The position numbers were made by a program, and so were the translations under genes. 41,195 nt of DNA from Branchiostoma floridae (Eukaryota; Chordata; Leptocardii; Amphioxiformes; Branchiostomatidae), in assembly GCF_000003815.2 (NCBI RefSeq), contig NW_023365920.1, positions 237,604 to 278,798 of the forward strand. The letters run 5' to 3'. The notes under the pieces were generated by a model. That model worked only from the letters and a program-made list of their open reading frames with translations, did no database searches and had not been told where the DNA came from. Below, piece by piece: positions 1 to 9,943 of the stretch. How positions within the stretch are numbered: the stretch's first letter is position 1; each line of letters starts with the position of its first letter.

Positions 1-694
1 CAAGGAGGTTAAATATCTAATTTCCTTGCTTTCAACGCTACCTCTACAACATCTTTTTCGTGTAATATCGATCTCCACCTCTGTAAAGAAAGTTCAGAGA
101 GTTTTCTGAAAAGTAAGCTCAAAGGCAAAGGTAACGGAACGATATCGGTAACATACGATACTACTGGAAAAAATAAACGCTACCTTTCCGACATCTTTCT
201 TGCGCCTGTACATAGCATCTTTTTGTGTAAAGTGAGCTCAATGGTAACGTAAAGACATTGGAAAGATACCATATGTTATATTTATGTTTCACCCATGAGG
301 ATATTTTGATTTTCCTGGTTTCGTCAAACACGCTAACACAGAATGAGTTATTCAGGCGAAGTCGCTACTTTAGTGAACGGCGCATGTGGTATATTGAGCG
401 GAAAATACTCGTAATTTGGTAAAAGCAATGCCTCTTTTAAGAAAAATAATTAACGCTACCTTTCCGACATCTTTTTTGCACCTATACATTCCAAAAATTG
501 TATCTGCTATATGTAAGTTTTAACCAAGAATAAATGTCACTTATCTTGGTTAAACTCAACACGTTAACACAGCAAGGGCTATTCAGGCGAAGCCGCTGCG
601 TTAGTGAGGGCGCATGTGGTATATTGAGCGGAAAATAATGCCTCTTCTTCAAATAATGATTAACGCTACCTTTCCGACATCTTTTTTCCACCTA

Positions 695-740
695 TACATA
701 AAAGGGGGGAGGTTTGCTTAAACCTCCCCCCTTTTATGTA
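695..740. repeat. Perfect 21-bp hairpin, 4-nt loop
   Basis: Arms 695-715 and 720-740 are exact reverse complements around the loop GCTT. Each arm has a G6/C6 run next to an A4/T4 run. It lies at the centre of the larger imperfect dyad of the tandem unit. Confidence 0.9.
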
Positions 741-928
741 AAGTCAGCTCAAATGTAACGGAAAGACATCGGAAAGATTATATCTGTTATATGTAGCTTT
801 CACACAGGACGAGATTTGCTTTTCTTTGTTAAACTTAACACGCTAACACAGCAAGAGCTATTCATTTGAAGCTGCTGCTTTAGTGGACGGCGCATGTACT
901 ATATTGAGCGGAAAATACTCTTAATTTG

Positions 929-1200
929 NNNNNNNNNNNNNNNNNNNNNNNNNNNNNNNNNNNNNNNNNNNNNNNNNNNNNNNNNNNNNNNNNNNNNNNN
1001 NNNNNNNNNNNNNNNNNNNNNNNNNNNNNNNNNNNNNNNNNNNNNNNNNNNNNNNNNNNNNNNNNNNNNNNNNNNNNNNNNNNNNNNNNNNNNNNNNNNN
1101 NNNNNNNNNNNNNNNNNNNNNNNNNNNNNNNNNNNNNNNNNNNNNNNNNNNNNNNNNNNNNNNNNNNNNNNNNNNNNNNNNNNNNNNNNNNNNNNNNNNN
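929..1200. other. Assembly gap (272 N)
   Basis: Run of N inside the tandem repeat. The repeat phase on both sides suggests about two units span the gap region. Open frames drawn through it are meaningless. Confidence 0.99.
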
Positions 1201-1296
1201 TTGAGCGGAAAATACTCTTAATTTGGTAAAAGTAATGCGCTCTTTTTCAAGTAATGATTAACGCTACCTTTCCGACATCTTTTTTCCACCTGTACC

Positions 1297-1334
1297 TAAA
1301 AGGGGGGAGGTTTGCTTAAACCTCCCCCCTTTTA
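1297..1334. repeat. Second copy of the G6/C6 hairpin
   Basis: Arms 1297-1313 and 1318-1334 pair perfectly over 17 bp around the same GCTT loop as at 716-719. The flanking bases differ from the first copy (CCTAAAAG against CATAAAAG), which shortens the stem. A further relic near 1580-1600 keeps only the left part (AAAAGGGGGAGGT). Confidence 0.85.
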
Positions 1335-1970
1335 TGTAAAGTCAGCTCAAATGTAACGGAAAGATATAGGAAAGATTGTATCTGTTATATGTAGCTTTCA
1401 CACAGGAGATTTTCTTGTCTTGGTTAAACTTAACACACAAACACAGCAGGAGCTATTCATTTGAAGCCGCTGCTTTATTGAACGGCGCATGTGGTATATT
1501 GAGCGGAAAATACTCTTGATTTGGTAAAAGCAATGCCTCTTCTTAAAAATAAACGCTACCATTCTGACATCTTTTTTTTCACCTATACATAAAAGGGGGA
1601 GGTCTCCATAGACCTATACTAATAAGAGTATGTAAATGAGATCAATTGTAACGGAAGGGCAATGAAAAGATATCATCTCCTATTGGTAATTTCCACCTTA
1701 GAGAACCACGAAAATAAAAGAAGGCGAAGGTCAACTGATTGTATGTGATTGTATGGTCGGTTCAAAGCCTGTAGATGTTTTCTGTACATAAGCAATACCC
1801 GTTTCATATACGGCACATATAAGGATGCTTAAAGGTTATGTAAAGATATTACATGTATTTAATCTGCCTTAACGAATACGGAAAGGTTACGGAAATGTAA
1901 AACCATGGTTTCCGTGGTCTTTACGATACCGTAAACTCTGCGGAAATATTTTCCCACCTTTAGGCTACAT

Positions 1971-2351
1971 TTAAGTATCTCGGAAAGTATGCTTAAATAT
2001 TCGTTTTCGTGCTGTGTATGTTCGTCTGTTTTTGGCTTTGTCAGAACAAATTATGCTGTCTGCCCGGTGGAAAATGGTTTTTATTACTGCCAGTTTGTGT
2101 TCCAAAGGGTGGTGGGATTCAAAGGCCAGATGCTGGTCAGTGTGCGTCGCTTTTCTGTACACTTCGAACTGAAGGATGCCGTCCTTCTCTATGATAGTTT
2201 CGGTGTCTAAGAAGGGGAGCATGTTGTCATGGCTTGACTCCTGTGTGAACATGATGTTTTTATGTACCTGGTTGATGTGGTCAAAGAAGTCATTGTTTAC
2301 TCTATCTCTTTTTTAGTCTGCAATAAGTGTCGTCTACAAAGCGGAACCAGT
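1971..2351 (-). pseudogene. Penelope-like retroelement reverse transcriptase fragment
   Basis: Read on the minus strand, 2351-2319 encodes WFRFVDDTYC, matching the catalytic F/YVDDT motif C of Penelope-like reverse transcriptases. After a frame break the 2252-1971 frame gives LPFLDTETIIEKDGILQFEV, then VYRKATHTDQ and HHPLEHKLAVIKT. The LPFLD...VYRKxTHT...HHPxxHK block is the usual segment following motif C in Penelope and Neptune enzymes. Upstream RT motifs and any GIY-YIG endonuclease are absent, and the frame is broken, so this is a dead fragment. It lies next to the VWA exons in the opposite orientation. Assignment to the family is from remembered motif patterns. Confidence 0.8.
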
Positions 2352-2530
2352 TGATTGGGGGGGGGGGGGCATCATTTGCATCAATATAGTCTTAACTTGT
2401 CTTACCCTTGTTTTCTTCGGTCTACTAAAATTTGTCTTCCTCCCTTTTTGCATACTAGTTAGGATAAACCTGTTCGCCAACTATGTACAAATGTCATACA
2501 ATGACCGTTTATGTGCGCCACTCTTTGTAG

Positions 2531-2681
2531 TGTGGAGTTTAAGCTGGCGGACCATACCAACAAAGCCTCCCTAGCAACGGCCATCAACAATGTCAGTTAC
2601 CAAAGCGGTGGCACACAGACTGGTAGGGCCCTGGATGCTGCTCGTACTCAGATGGATTGGAGACAGCCACCTGTTAAGCGG
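2531..2681 (+). CDS. Internal exon, von Willebrand factor A domain (first half seen)
   Basis: The exon is bounded by acceptor CTCTTTGTAG (ending 2530) and donor CGG|GTAAGT (from 2682). It starts with the last base of a split codon and ends in phase 0. It encodes VEFKLADHTNKASLATAINN and then VSYQSGGTQTGRALDAARTQ. GGTQTG carries the conserved MIDAS threonine of VWA domains (second metal-binding motif). The DxSxS motif that should precede it is not in this exon and must be further 5', outside the window or in the repeat-filled sequence before it. VWA domains of this type occur in secreted or matrix proteins (matrilin, collagen VI and relatives); which family member this is cannot be told from one partial domain. 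Confidence 0.88.
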
Positions 2682-3263
2682 GTAAGTCATTTATTATTAA
2701 GCTCATTTATTATCCTTCTTGAAGACATGTCGACAATATTGTTTGAGCTCATTTAGATATGAGTGTTGCTGAAGATCACAGAACATATGATTAGCAGTTT
2801 GCAATTGTCGGTATTGAAATGAAACTGACACAATTGCAACTAATTTTATTGCATGTAGCAATTATCTTTTGAAATTTCCACTCTCCCCATCAAAATTTCC
2901 TTTCCTAGTGGCTTTGGTGGGAATCCATGAAGACCTGCCATGCTCAGGTCGCTTTTCTACAACTTTCTAGTACACGTGTGAGGATCAGATCCCCCCACAT
3001 ATGGGGGTCTTTGCCCATCTTGTTTACGTTAGCTCTGGATGACAATAAAGACGACCGACCCTCGTGGTAGAGTCAGTTTTGGGATGTGATCCAGTCCAAT
3101 ACGTCCGGACCTCAACCCTGTATTACCCTATCTCAGCCAATCGCTACACACGCTTCTCCTTGTAATGCTCCGAAGGATGCTCGTTAATGCCTTGACAGGT
3201 TTACAAGTGGGTTAATGCAATCAAGTATTGTAGGTACCAAATGTTTGTTTTTCTTTGTTACAG

Positions 3264-3489
3264 GCTGCGATTGTGGTGACTGACGGAATGTCAGGTGACA
3301 ATGTTCAGCAACCGGCAAAAGCCCTCCGAGACAACGACATCTCCGCGTATGGAGTTGGCATTGGACCTGCGATTAATGCAAACGAGCTGAATGAAATCGC
3401 CGGTGGTGATGCTGGTCATGTGTTCTACATACCTAACTACGACAAGTTGGAGAAGGAGATGGAGAAGATTTCCAACAGTGTCTGTTCAG
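3264..3489 (+). CDS. Internal exon, von Willebrand factor A domain (second half)
   Basis: Acceptor TTTGTTACAG ends at 3263. The exon starts in phase 0, matching the donor of the previous exon, and ends at 3489 before GTGTGT with one base of a split glycine codon. It encodes AAIVVTDGMSGDNVQQPAKA..., where the aspartate of VVTDG is the third MIDAS ligand, followed by the AYGVGIG strand. The domain closes with HVFYIPNYDKLEKEMEKISN and SVCSG, the usual last helix and terminal cysteine of extracellular VWA domains. Exon length is 226 nt. The domain fold is complete through its C-terminal cysteine, so the intron lies at the domain edge. Confidence 0.9.
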
Positions 3490-3653
3490 GTGTGTTTCAA
3501 ATACTTTGATATCATCATGGCTATGCAGAAAAGAACCATCCAAATGCAAGACAGCTTTCATTCATATGGCTAGTCTATAAATTAATGATTCTCACATATG
3601 TATGTTCAACTGCAACTACGCATAATTTATTCAGTAAACCGTCTTTAGGCTTA

Positions 3654-3816
3654 GGTCACATTTCCAAACCGGGGCCCGGCCGGGATGTTTTAAGAAACAA
3701 AAAATTACAATGTATACCTAGAAATATACACAAATCATGCCAATGAATCTTATTTTGACATTTGTGTATTTTGATGCATTCTATATCATTCTGGGCCCCG
3801 GTTTGGAAATGTGACC
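3654..3816. mobile_element. PIF/Harbinger-type MITE
   Basis: 163-bp element in the last intron of the VWA gene. Terminal inverted repeats of 24 bp (3654-3677 and 3793-3816) begin GGTCACATTTCC and match exactly. They are flanked by TTA on both sides (3651-3653, 3817-3819). A 3-bp TTA/TAA duplication with termini starting GG is the hallmark of PIF/Harbinger elements. It is too short to encode a transposase. Confidence 0.75.
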
Positions 3817-4164
3817 TTAGCATTCATTACAGGGGATGTCCCTTCGCGAAGCTATGTACTCATTTTCACCTGATCGAGTTGAGTGAGGAAATAGATGGTA
3901 CATGACTTTCAATCAAAATCAAAACGTTGAGGTCTGCTACGGATTCAAATGCAGAATTTTAGATTCTAAGTCATCAGTACTGACCACAACAGCTTCGTGT
4001 CACGACGATGCTGTCAATACCTAATGGATGTCCTCTTAAACGTTTTAAAGGTCGTTCAATTTTGAGTCCAAAGGTTTTGTTGGCTAGATTTTTAGCAGTT
4101 CTTGTATCAAATTCTATTTGGCCATTAAGGTTAACTTTATCATAATTATTGTTCCCTTTCTCAG

Positions 4165-4295
4165 GTCCAGAATGGCTGATATACTCGGGGGGAAGGTACC
4201 ACGGAAAGGAATGGAAGGCGTTCCCGGGCTACTACACCAGTGACCAGTTGAAGAAGAAGATTGGGGACCAGATTGGCTCAGCAAAACGTGTGTAG
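4165..4295 (+). CDS. Terminal coding exon of the VWA-domain gene
   Basis: Acceptor CCCTTTCTCAG ends at 4164. The first two bases complete the glycine codon left by the previous exon (G|GT). The frame then runs PEWLIYSGGRYHGKEWKAFP, GYYTSDQLKKKIGDQIGSAK, R, V and a TAG stop at 4293-4295. The 43-residue tail follows the VWA domain directly. It has a short aromatic/glycine-rich part and a lysine-rich helix-like end; no second domain was recognised. Phase agreement across all three exons supports a real gene. The same strand is followed by a long probable 3' UTR. Confidence 0.85.
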
Positions 4296-4551
4296 CAAAA
4301 CACGTCCGACTGAACTGCTGTCGAAGAACAGCAACATGGTAGGGTGTAACTAAATCTACCATAAAGCCCTGCTTAGTCTCTGTGTAGTTCATAATTTTAG
4401 ATGCTTCCATTATCAAGGTGCATTCACAAATCTTTTAGTATTCATATGTACTAAGAGTTTGAGTTTGTGTTTAAGTTTTTGAGGTTGAGTTTGATGGTCC
4501 ACATAGTCTATGATCAATCAATAGTTTAATTATTCCCTGATGATGTCATAT

Positions 4552-5400
4552 GAATTTGTGTAACATCTGTTTGTCATGCCTACACATCACTGTTTACAAT
4601 AACAGTGTCTTCTGTAGTAGTTGGAATGATCCCATCGGTTTGGTACGTTCAGGGCAACAGCATTTTATGAATATTCTAATACTTGGTGAGGTTTAGTCAA
4701 TTGTTATCATTAAGTTCTGTTCCTGAAAATGTAATTGGATTTGTGTAACATCTGTTTGTCATACCTACACACCACTGTTTACCAGTGTCTTCTGTAGAAG
4801 TTGAAATGACTCCATCGGTTTGGTAATTTCACGGAAACACAAATATATCATTTTATGAATACTAGTATTCTCATACTTGGTGAGGTTTAGTCCATTGTTA
4901 AGTTTAGTTCCTGACAATATGGTTGATTTGTGTAATATCTGTTTGTCATACCTACACACCACTGTTTACCAGTGTCTTCTGTAGAAGTTGAAATGATTCC
5001 ATCGGTATGGTATTTTCACAGGAACACAAATATATCATTTTATGAATACTAGTATTCTCATACTTGGTGAGGTTTAGTCAATTGTTATGATTAAATTCAT
5101 TTCCTGAAAATGTAGTTGGATTTGTGTAACATCTGATTGTCATACCTGCACATCACTGTTTACAATAACAGTGTCTTCTGTAGTTGTTGAAATGATTCTA
5201 TCTGTTTGGTACTTTCACGGAAACACAAATATATCATTTTATCAATATTTTAATACTTTGTGAGGTTTATGATTTAATCGATTGTTAAGTTCAGTTCCTG
5301 ACAATATGGTTGATTTGGGTAACATCTGTTTGTCATACCTACACATCACTGTTTACCAGTGTCTTCTGTAGAAGTTGAAATGGTTACATCTGTTTGGAAA
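4552..5400. repeat. Tandem repeat of ~186-194 bp in the probable 3' UTR
   Basis: Units start near 4552, 4738, 4925, 5119 and 5312 with GATTTGTGTAACATCTG (variants), then CATACCTACACATCACTG, GTGTCTTCTGTAG and TATATCATTTTATGAATA. The last unit is partial. Copies 1 and 4 contain a dyad CACTGTTTACAATAACAGTG, while copies 2, 3 and 5 have a shortened form (CACTGTTTACCAGTG). It lies 256 bp after the stop codon of the VWA gene and upstream of the first good polyadenylation signal, so it is probably transcribed. Confidence 0.85.
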
Positions 5401-6119
5401 ATGCCTGAAAAACACACGTAAAGTACTGAGCTGAACCCTACATCTGCTTGGAGATTAAAAGACTTTCGGAGATGCTTTTTGGTGCGAAAACTGCAGGTGG
5501 ATTTGTCAGACACTTCACAAATTTGACAGTTGCCTTTTGCAAATCTACAGCGACCAGTTTTCTGAATTACATTGAATTTCAGTCCTCACGATGGAATTTG
5601 TTACTACTTCAAGAATAGGGAAGACCAGAGAAATTGTGGCAGTTTTAAATACATGTACCAATACCAGCACCAGTAAGAATCAATGTAGTTGTTTTATTTG
5701 CAATATCTTGTCCGAGGACTAATTTCACGTACAGACCCAAAGGGATTAAAGTCATACATTACATAACACTACTTTCTAATCAATTATAAGGTACATTTCA
5801 TGACTATTTGGTCAATGACGTAAAATACCACCTTTTATGTCAGAATATGTGTCCTCTTGAAAATGAGAGCTGTAAGAAAACTGGCAACTGAAATCTGTAA
5901 GTGCTAAATTTCCATCTTTTTGGAAGGAATACCACTTTTTTTAGCAACAGAATAAGTCAAAATACACTTGAATGTAAGGCTACCACCACATACATCCCGT
6001 CAGTTATGTTAACATTCTAATCCTACTGTTATTCTAAGAAAACGGTTAAGCAATGTGTTAACATCAGACATGTCAAGCCATTGTTGTCAACTTGTCATCA
6101 ATTTTCAAGAACGCTTAAC

Positions 6120-6125
6120 AATAAA
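6120..6125 (+). terminator. Candidate polyadenylation signal of the VWA gene
   Basis: AATAAA in a suitable setting: it is followed after about 20 bp by TGTTTCTGCTGTTGTCTTTATTTTG, a GT/T-rich downstream element. If used, the 3' UTR would be about 1.85 kb and would include the tandem repeat. Earlier signals cannot be excluded. Confidence 0.45.
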
Positions 6126-6149
6126 ACTTGCAACAAAATGTTTCTGCTG

Positions 6150-7860
6150 TTGTCTTTATTTTGTTCTGGACAGTATGTATGAGCATTGCTGGATGCATGG
6201 ATGAAAGTTAGATAAAGATGTGGAATATTTGAATAGTCTTCTTCCACCTAACTGAGTTTATCGTTTTATCCTATGATTATGTAGCATTTACTCAATTCCC
6301 GAAGACTATGACATTCATATCTCTGCTTAGGATAGATAATATATATAGGAGGAACCCAGTGATTATTGAAAAATCGCGTTGTTTTAAGTTCGCAGTTGAA
6401 ACAATTTTCTACTACCGTAACAACAGTAATACAATATACAGATATATTCGCGGTGTCATGATATCGTAAAGGATCCGGAGTGTCGCTTGCTTATGCATAC
6501 ACCAGTCACGCATGCAAGAATTCACAAAATTGGAAACGTGTCGTAACGTGCCATTTCCAGGATTTTTAGTGTACAGTCACATAAACATAAACAGTGAAAT
6601 CAGAAGTGATTTGACACAAATTACAAATGAAATCAATAAACCAAAAGGACCACTTATACATATAAGTTAAATTGTAATCACTATAAGGGCAGAACTAAAA
6701 TCATAGTAACATTAATGTACAACTCAGCCACTTGACAAAAGTGAAATCATAAAACCTGAACATGGACATGAACATATGTGGAAACATACAATGATTATTT
6801 TAAATAAACAGATAAAACAGATGAAATCAAAACAATGCAAGTAAATTAAGTGTCGTAACGTGTCATTCATAGGATTTCCCAGACACTGTAAAGGGACATG
6901 TTGGACATCTCAGTACAAATATTATTTTGGACACGTGTGCAGGAATTTCCGACACGTTCATATACAATGTGAAGAAGCAACTAAGGTAGATGTGGAATAC
7001 GAAGTAACGCTATCAATAATCCTACGATTTGTTTAAAGTGTCATTTAACTTTAAGGAAGCATGGACAGACCCAAATGCGTAATGGGAAGAAATAACGCCT
7101 CTTGGGTGGTCTAACTTTTTCTCCGCTTAAATTTCTTCCGGAAATATGGTGTACAACACACATTTTGGGGCATCATCGTTAAGTATAAGGCAAATCAGTG
7201 TAATCAGTAAACTTTTCAGACGAAATTTAGTCACGTCGGAAAAAGAAGAAAAACAAAAGACGATTAAGCTACTGCCTGAGGTGAGCGGGTCAACTTACTC
7301 TAATTGTGGTGCGATGTCATTGGTCAGAAGGTCAGGTGATCTCTCATATCACCATATAAGGATGACCGTGGAGTGATATATGTGCAGACAATTTGGTTCT
7401 CCGGCTGCCGCTAGGCCTAAAGCTCAGGAGCGGTCGCATTAGAAACCATGAAACTTTAGGCTACAGACGGCAATCTCCGCATCATCTATCATCTTACCGG
7501 AGGACCAATGATTACGCAGGATAATTAGGAAACTGCTTAAAGTCAGATACACACTTCTATCCGATTAAAATATGAAGGGAATCCTTATCAAACATTTCGA
7601 CAATGTCCATGATTATGCCCCGAAATTGGTTGTGCACCTCATTCCCGAGCGAAGCCGTGAAATGATTGATTACCCCTTGATACAAATCGGAATGTCTCAA
7701 TAAACGCAACACATAGGTCTATAACCACGGTGACGCTGAAAGCGCATTTTCAAATTTATGGCTCTCCTCATATTCTCTGGGTCATACTCAATGGCGGGCT
7801 TTTCGACAATAGACCTAACTGTACAACGGGATCCTCTCCGCGTGTCAGGTTACAGTTGGT
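6150..7860. other. Intergenic stretch without recognised genes
   Basis: AT-rich sequence with no convincing exon on either strand. Two similar phrases, CGTGTCGTAACGTGCCATTTCCAGGATTT (6537) and GTGTCGTAACGTGTCATTCATAGGATTT (6851), are diverged dispersed copies about 315 bp apart. A 76-codon open frame at 7146-7376 shows no domain or splice context. Confidence 0.5.
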
Positions 7861-7862
7861 AC

Positions 7863-7994
7863 CGCTTGTGCTGCAGTTGAAGCTGTCGAGGAGATCCCCG
7901 AAGTCCTGCACCAGGTCCGGCAGCGCCTCGGCGGTGGCAGCGGGGTACTCACCAGGAACGCTCTCTATAACTCCCTGCAGGCTTTGAACGGGAC
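7863..7994 (-). CDS. Exon of an unrecognised extracellular protein gene (third exon seen)
   Basis: On the minus strand the acceptor TTATCACAG lies just above 7994. The exon starts by completing a codon split after one base, in register with the exon at 9253-9432. It encodes PVQSLQGVIESVPGEYPAAT and then AEALPDLVQDFGDLLDSFNC followed by STSG. The first part is amphipathic-helix-like and the end carries an NCS glycosylation sequon. The 3' end is uncertain. Possible donors lie after 7863 (G|GTACCA, chosen here), 7854 (T|GTAACC) and 7953 (G|GTGAGT, the best consensus but it would cut off good coding sequence). The frame could also run to a stop at 7768-7770. No family was recognised. Confidence 0.5.
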
Positions 7995-8129
7995 CTGTGA
8001 TAAGTTCATTTGACAAGAGTTAGAGGACGGGAATCTTGCCTAACCGTTGTCATTCACAGCATACCGATTTCATGTGCTCATTACGTAATCAGATCATTGA
8101 CCCTTGACGTCGTCTGCATTCGATCCTCT

Positions 8130-8640
8130 CACAGCCGAATACAAATTTATATAAGAAGAACTTTATTACACGACAATTGTACATGATACAATGTATGGCA
8201 ACAACTATTACACAAAGTACAAAACAAAGGTATAGAATGAAGCTTAACAACCTAATCAACATGATAAAAAGAGCTAACATAATTCTTTGATATAGTATTA
8301 CAATGGAGTAGGCTAGTCATTAGTTACGATATTCTTTCTAATAGCAAAGTAGTCCTTGATATATTTGCCTATTCTTGCATTATGGGACTTCTGACATCTA
8401 AAGATATATACAAATCTGTAGCATCGAGTCTCTTGAATTCTGTTGCACTTGATTCGAGAAATATGAATAATTCATTACGTAAACTAGCGTATCTAGAACA
8501 TTCCATTATAAAGTGAAATTCATATTCAATATGTTTTGGATATATAAAGGACCCGCAAGCAGGAGAAGTGTACTTAAGAACACTGCCAAAGTAGATTTGA
8601 AAGTTAAAGTGTTTGAGGTACATGATAGTTATAAAAAGGG
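8130..8640 (-). mobile_element. Non-LTR retrotransposon 3' fragment
   Basis: The minus strand encodes SPACGSFIYPKHIEYEFHFI followed by MECSRYASLRNELF and more. The pattern C...E.HF...C..Y...R.EL is the C-terminal cysteine-histidine tail found after the reverse transcriptase in CR1/L2/Jockey-group elements. It continues into a broken 3' region ending near a minus-strand AATAAAGTTCTTC around 8155-8167. Only the last part of the element is present. It lies in the intron between the exons at 7863-7994 and 9253-9432, in the same orientation as the gene. It is not a copy of the element at 13105: the motif is shared but the residues differ. Confidence 0.7.
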
Positions 8641-8925
8641 CAGATAAGATCAGTAATACATATCATGTTAAGGTTAGGCAAAAATTCAGATGAAAAAAAA
8701 TGTTCGTGCCAAGTAATTGAGCATTTACCCTTAGGTAAAATAGTGATCGAACTTTTTAATGCGGCGTTTAATGGTTGGAGTGCGGGAGGAAAGTCGTCTA
8801 AAGTGCATTTCCCTGGTGTAAAAATGCCTGACTTCGGTTAGGGAGATAAAGGATGAAGAAAGAAGGGTGGACTACACCTTCTAATAACATGCCCTACGCA
8901 CAGTAAAAGAAAAAGAAAAAAAAAT

Positions 8926-9165
8926 ATAACCCGCTGGCCCTACCATTGTACCTCCTCAAAACGACTATGGGATTGCCTTTCCCTACCTACTTCCAATTCA
9001 CCAAGTATCCTTTTACACCACTTCCGTTGTATGAATAATAAATGCCGTTCCTCTACAATATTCACAATACTGCGGCTACACACCAAACTAAAAAAAAAAA
9101 AACCCGCTGGCCCTACCATTTTACCGCCTCAAAACGACTATGGGATTGCCTTTCCTAAATAAAGC
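8926..9165. repeat. Direct repeat pair, about 60 bp
   Basis: ACCCGCTGGCCCTACCATT...CCTCAAAACGACTATGGGATTGCCTTTCC occurs at about 8928-8982 and again at 9105-9157, each preceded by an A-run. The sequence between them (about 8990-9085) has a second diverged copy at about 10573-10670 (CTTCCAATTCA..AGTATCCTTTTACACCA), so this is part of a dispersed element cut by insertion or duplication. Both sites are within or next to the minus-strand gene. Confidence 0.7.
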
Positions 9166-9252
9166 CTCTAACCTTTTTTAATTTTTAATTTTCCTGTTTC
9201 ATCGGTCAATAATATAAACTATTGCTAGACGTATCTATAAGCCACCACTTAC

Positions 9253-9432
9253 CTTCCAGGGTAGCATTTGCTGTCAGGTTGTCGAAGTCCGGGGAAATGA
9301 AAGCAAAAAGTGTCTCGCTACCACCGACGGTGACGTTGTAGACCAGGTTGATCACAGTCCCCGCACGGGTCCAACGTTGGGCTGTTACATTGCCACTGGA
9401 AATCGACACCGGTCCGATCCGTGGAAGACAAT
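9253..9432 (-). CDS. Exon of an unrecognised extracellular protein gene (second exon seen)
   Basis: The minus-strand acceptor GATAGGTAAG ends at 9433 and the donor GAAG|GTAAGT begins at 9252. The length of 180 nt is a multiple of three, with phase 1 at both ends, matching both neighbours. An in-frame stop lies just upstream (9436-9434), which fixes the acceptor. The encoded segment starts DCLPRIGPVSISSGNVTAQR and continues with INLVYNVTVGGSETLFAF and DFDNLTANATLEG. Four N-x-S/T sequons (NVT twice, NLT, NAT) and alternating hydrophobic strands point to a secreted or extracellular beta-rich module. No known domain was recognised. Symmetric phase-1 exons are typical of extracellular modular proteins. 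Confidence 0.7.
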
Positions 9433-9556
9433 CTTACCTATCAAACAAAACAAAACAAAACACAACATTTAAGGATAATCACAATATTAATCATGTGTAA
9501 CAACAACTTGTTATCAAAAAGAGAAGGAGCTTTTTATTACTTGAGTGTTTGCATGT

Positions 9557-9702
9557 CTCTGGGGTGTGTGTGCGAGTGTGTGTGCGTGCGCGCACGTGCC
9601 TACCTTGTGGATATGTGCGTGCGTGTGCGTGTATATGTATGTGTGTGTGTGTGTTTGCGAACGCACACGTGTGTGCGTATGTGCGTGCGTGCGTGTGTCA
9701 CA

Positions 9703-9778
<76 letters not shown>

Positions 9779-9804
9779 GTGTTTGTGTGTGTGTGTGTGT
9801 CACA

Positions 9805-9856
<52 letters not shown>

Positions 9857-9861
9857 GTGTT

Positions 9862-9900
<39 letters not shown>
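9557..9900. repeat. GT-rich microsatellite, (TGTATG)n and (TG)n
   Basis: Alternating TG and TGTATG units in two similar blocks, each introduced by TGTGTCACAGTGTGTG (about 9696 and 9797). The open frames on both strands here (MCMCMC, VYVYVY or THTHTH) are artefacts of the repeat. It lies in the intron between the exons at 9253-9432 and 9944-10141. Confidence 0.95.
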
Positions 9901-9943
9901 CTATACACATATTTTTTAATCATTCATTAATGCAGTTTCATAC

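Larger units (their letters stand above)
1..1640. repeat. Degenerate tandem repeat, units ~210-298 bp
   Basis: A segment reading ACGCTACCTTTCCGACATCTT recurs near 178, 452, 663, 1260 and 1553. Each copy is followed by an antisense-like partner (AACGGAAAGACATCGGAAAG) and then by a stretch with CACGCTAACACAGCA and GGCGCATGTGGTATATTGAGCGGAAAATA. Spacings are about 274, 211, about 597 (two units across the gap) and 293 bp, so units vary by indels. No protein or known RNA was recognised. The paired CTTTCCGACATC / GATGTCTTTCC-type blocks give each unit a large imperfect dyad around the hairpins annotated separately. Confidence 0.8.

Noticed and set aside
7146-7376. 76-codon plus-strand frame
   Set aside because: No domain, no splice context, ordinary intergenic composition.
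7735-7835. Alternative minus-strand terminal exon reading VRSIVEKPAIEYDPENMRRA
   Set aside because: It looks coding-like and would start in a fitting phase, but the intron after the preceding exon would be only about 35 nt, and the sequence runs into dispersed-looking intergenic DNA.
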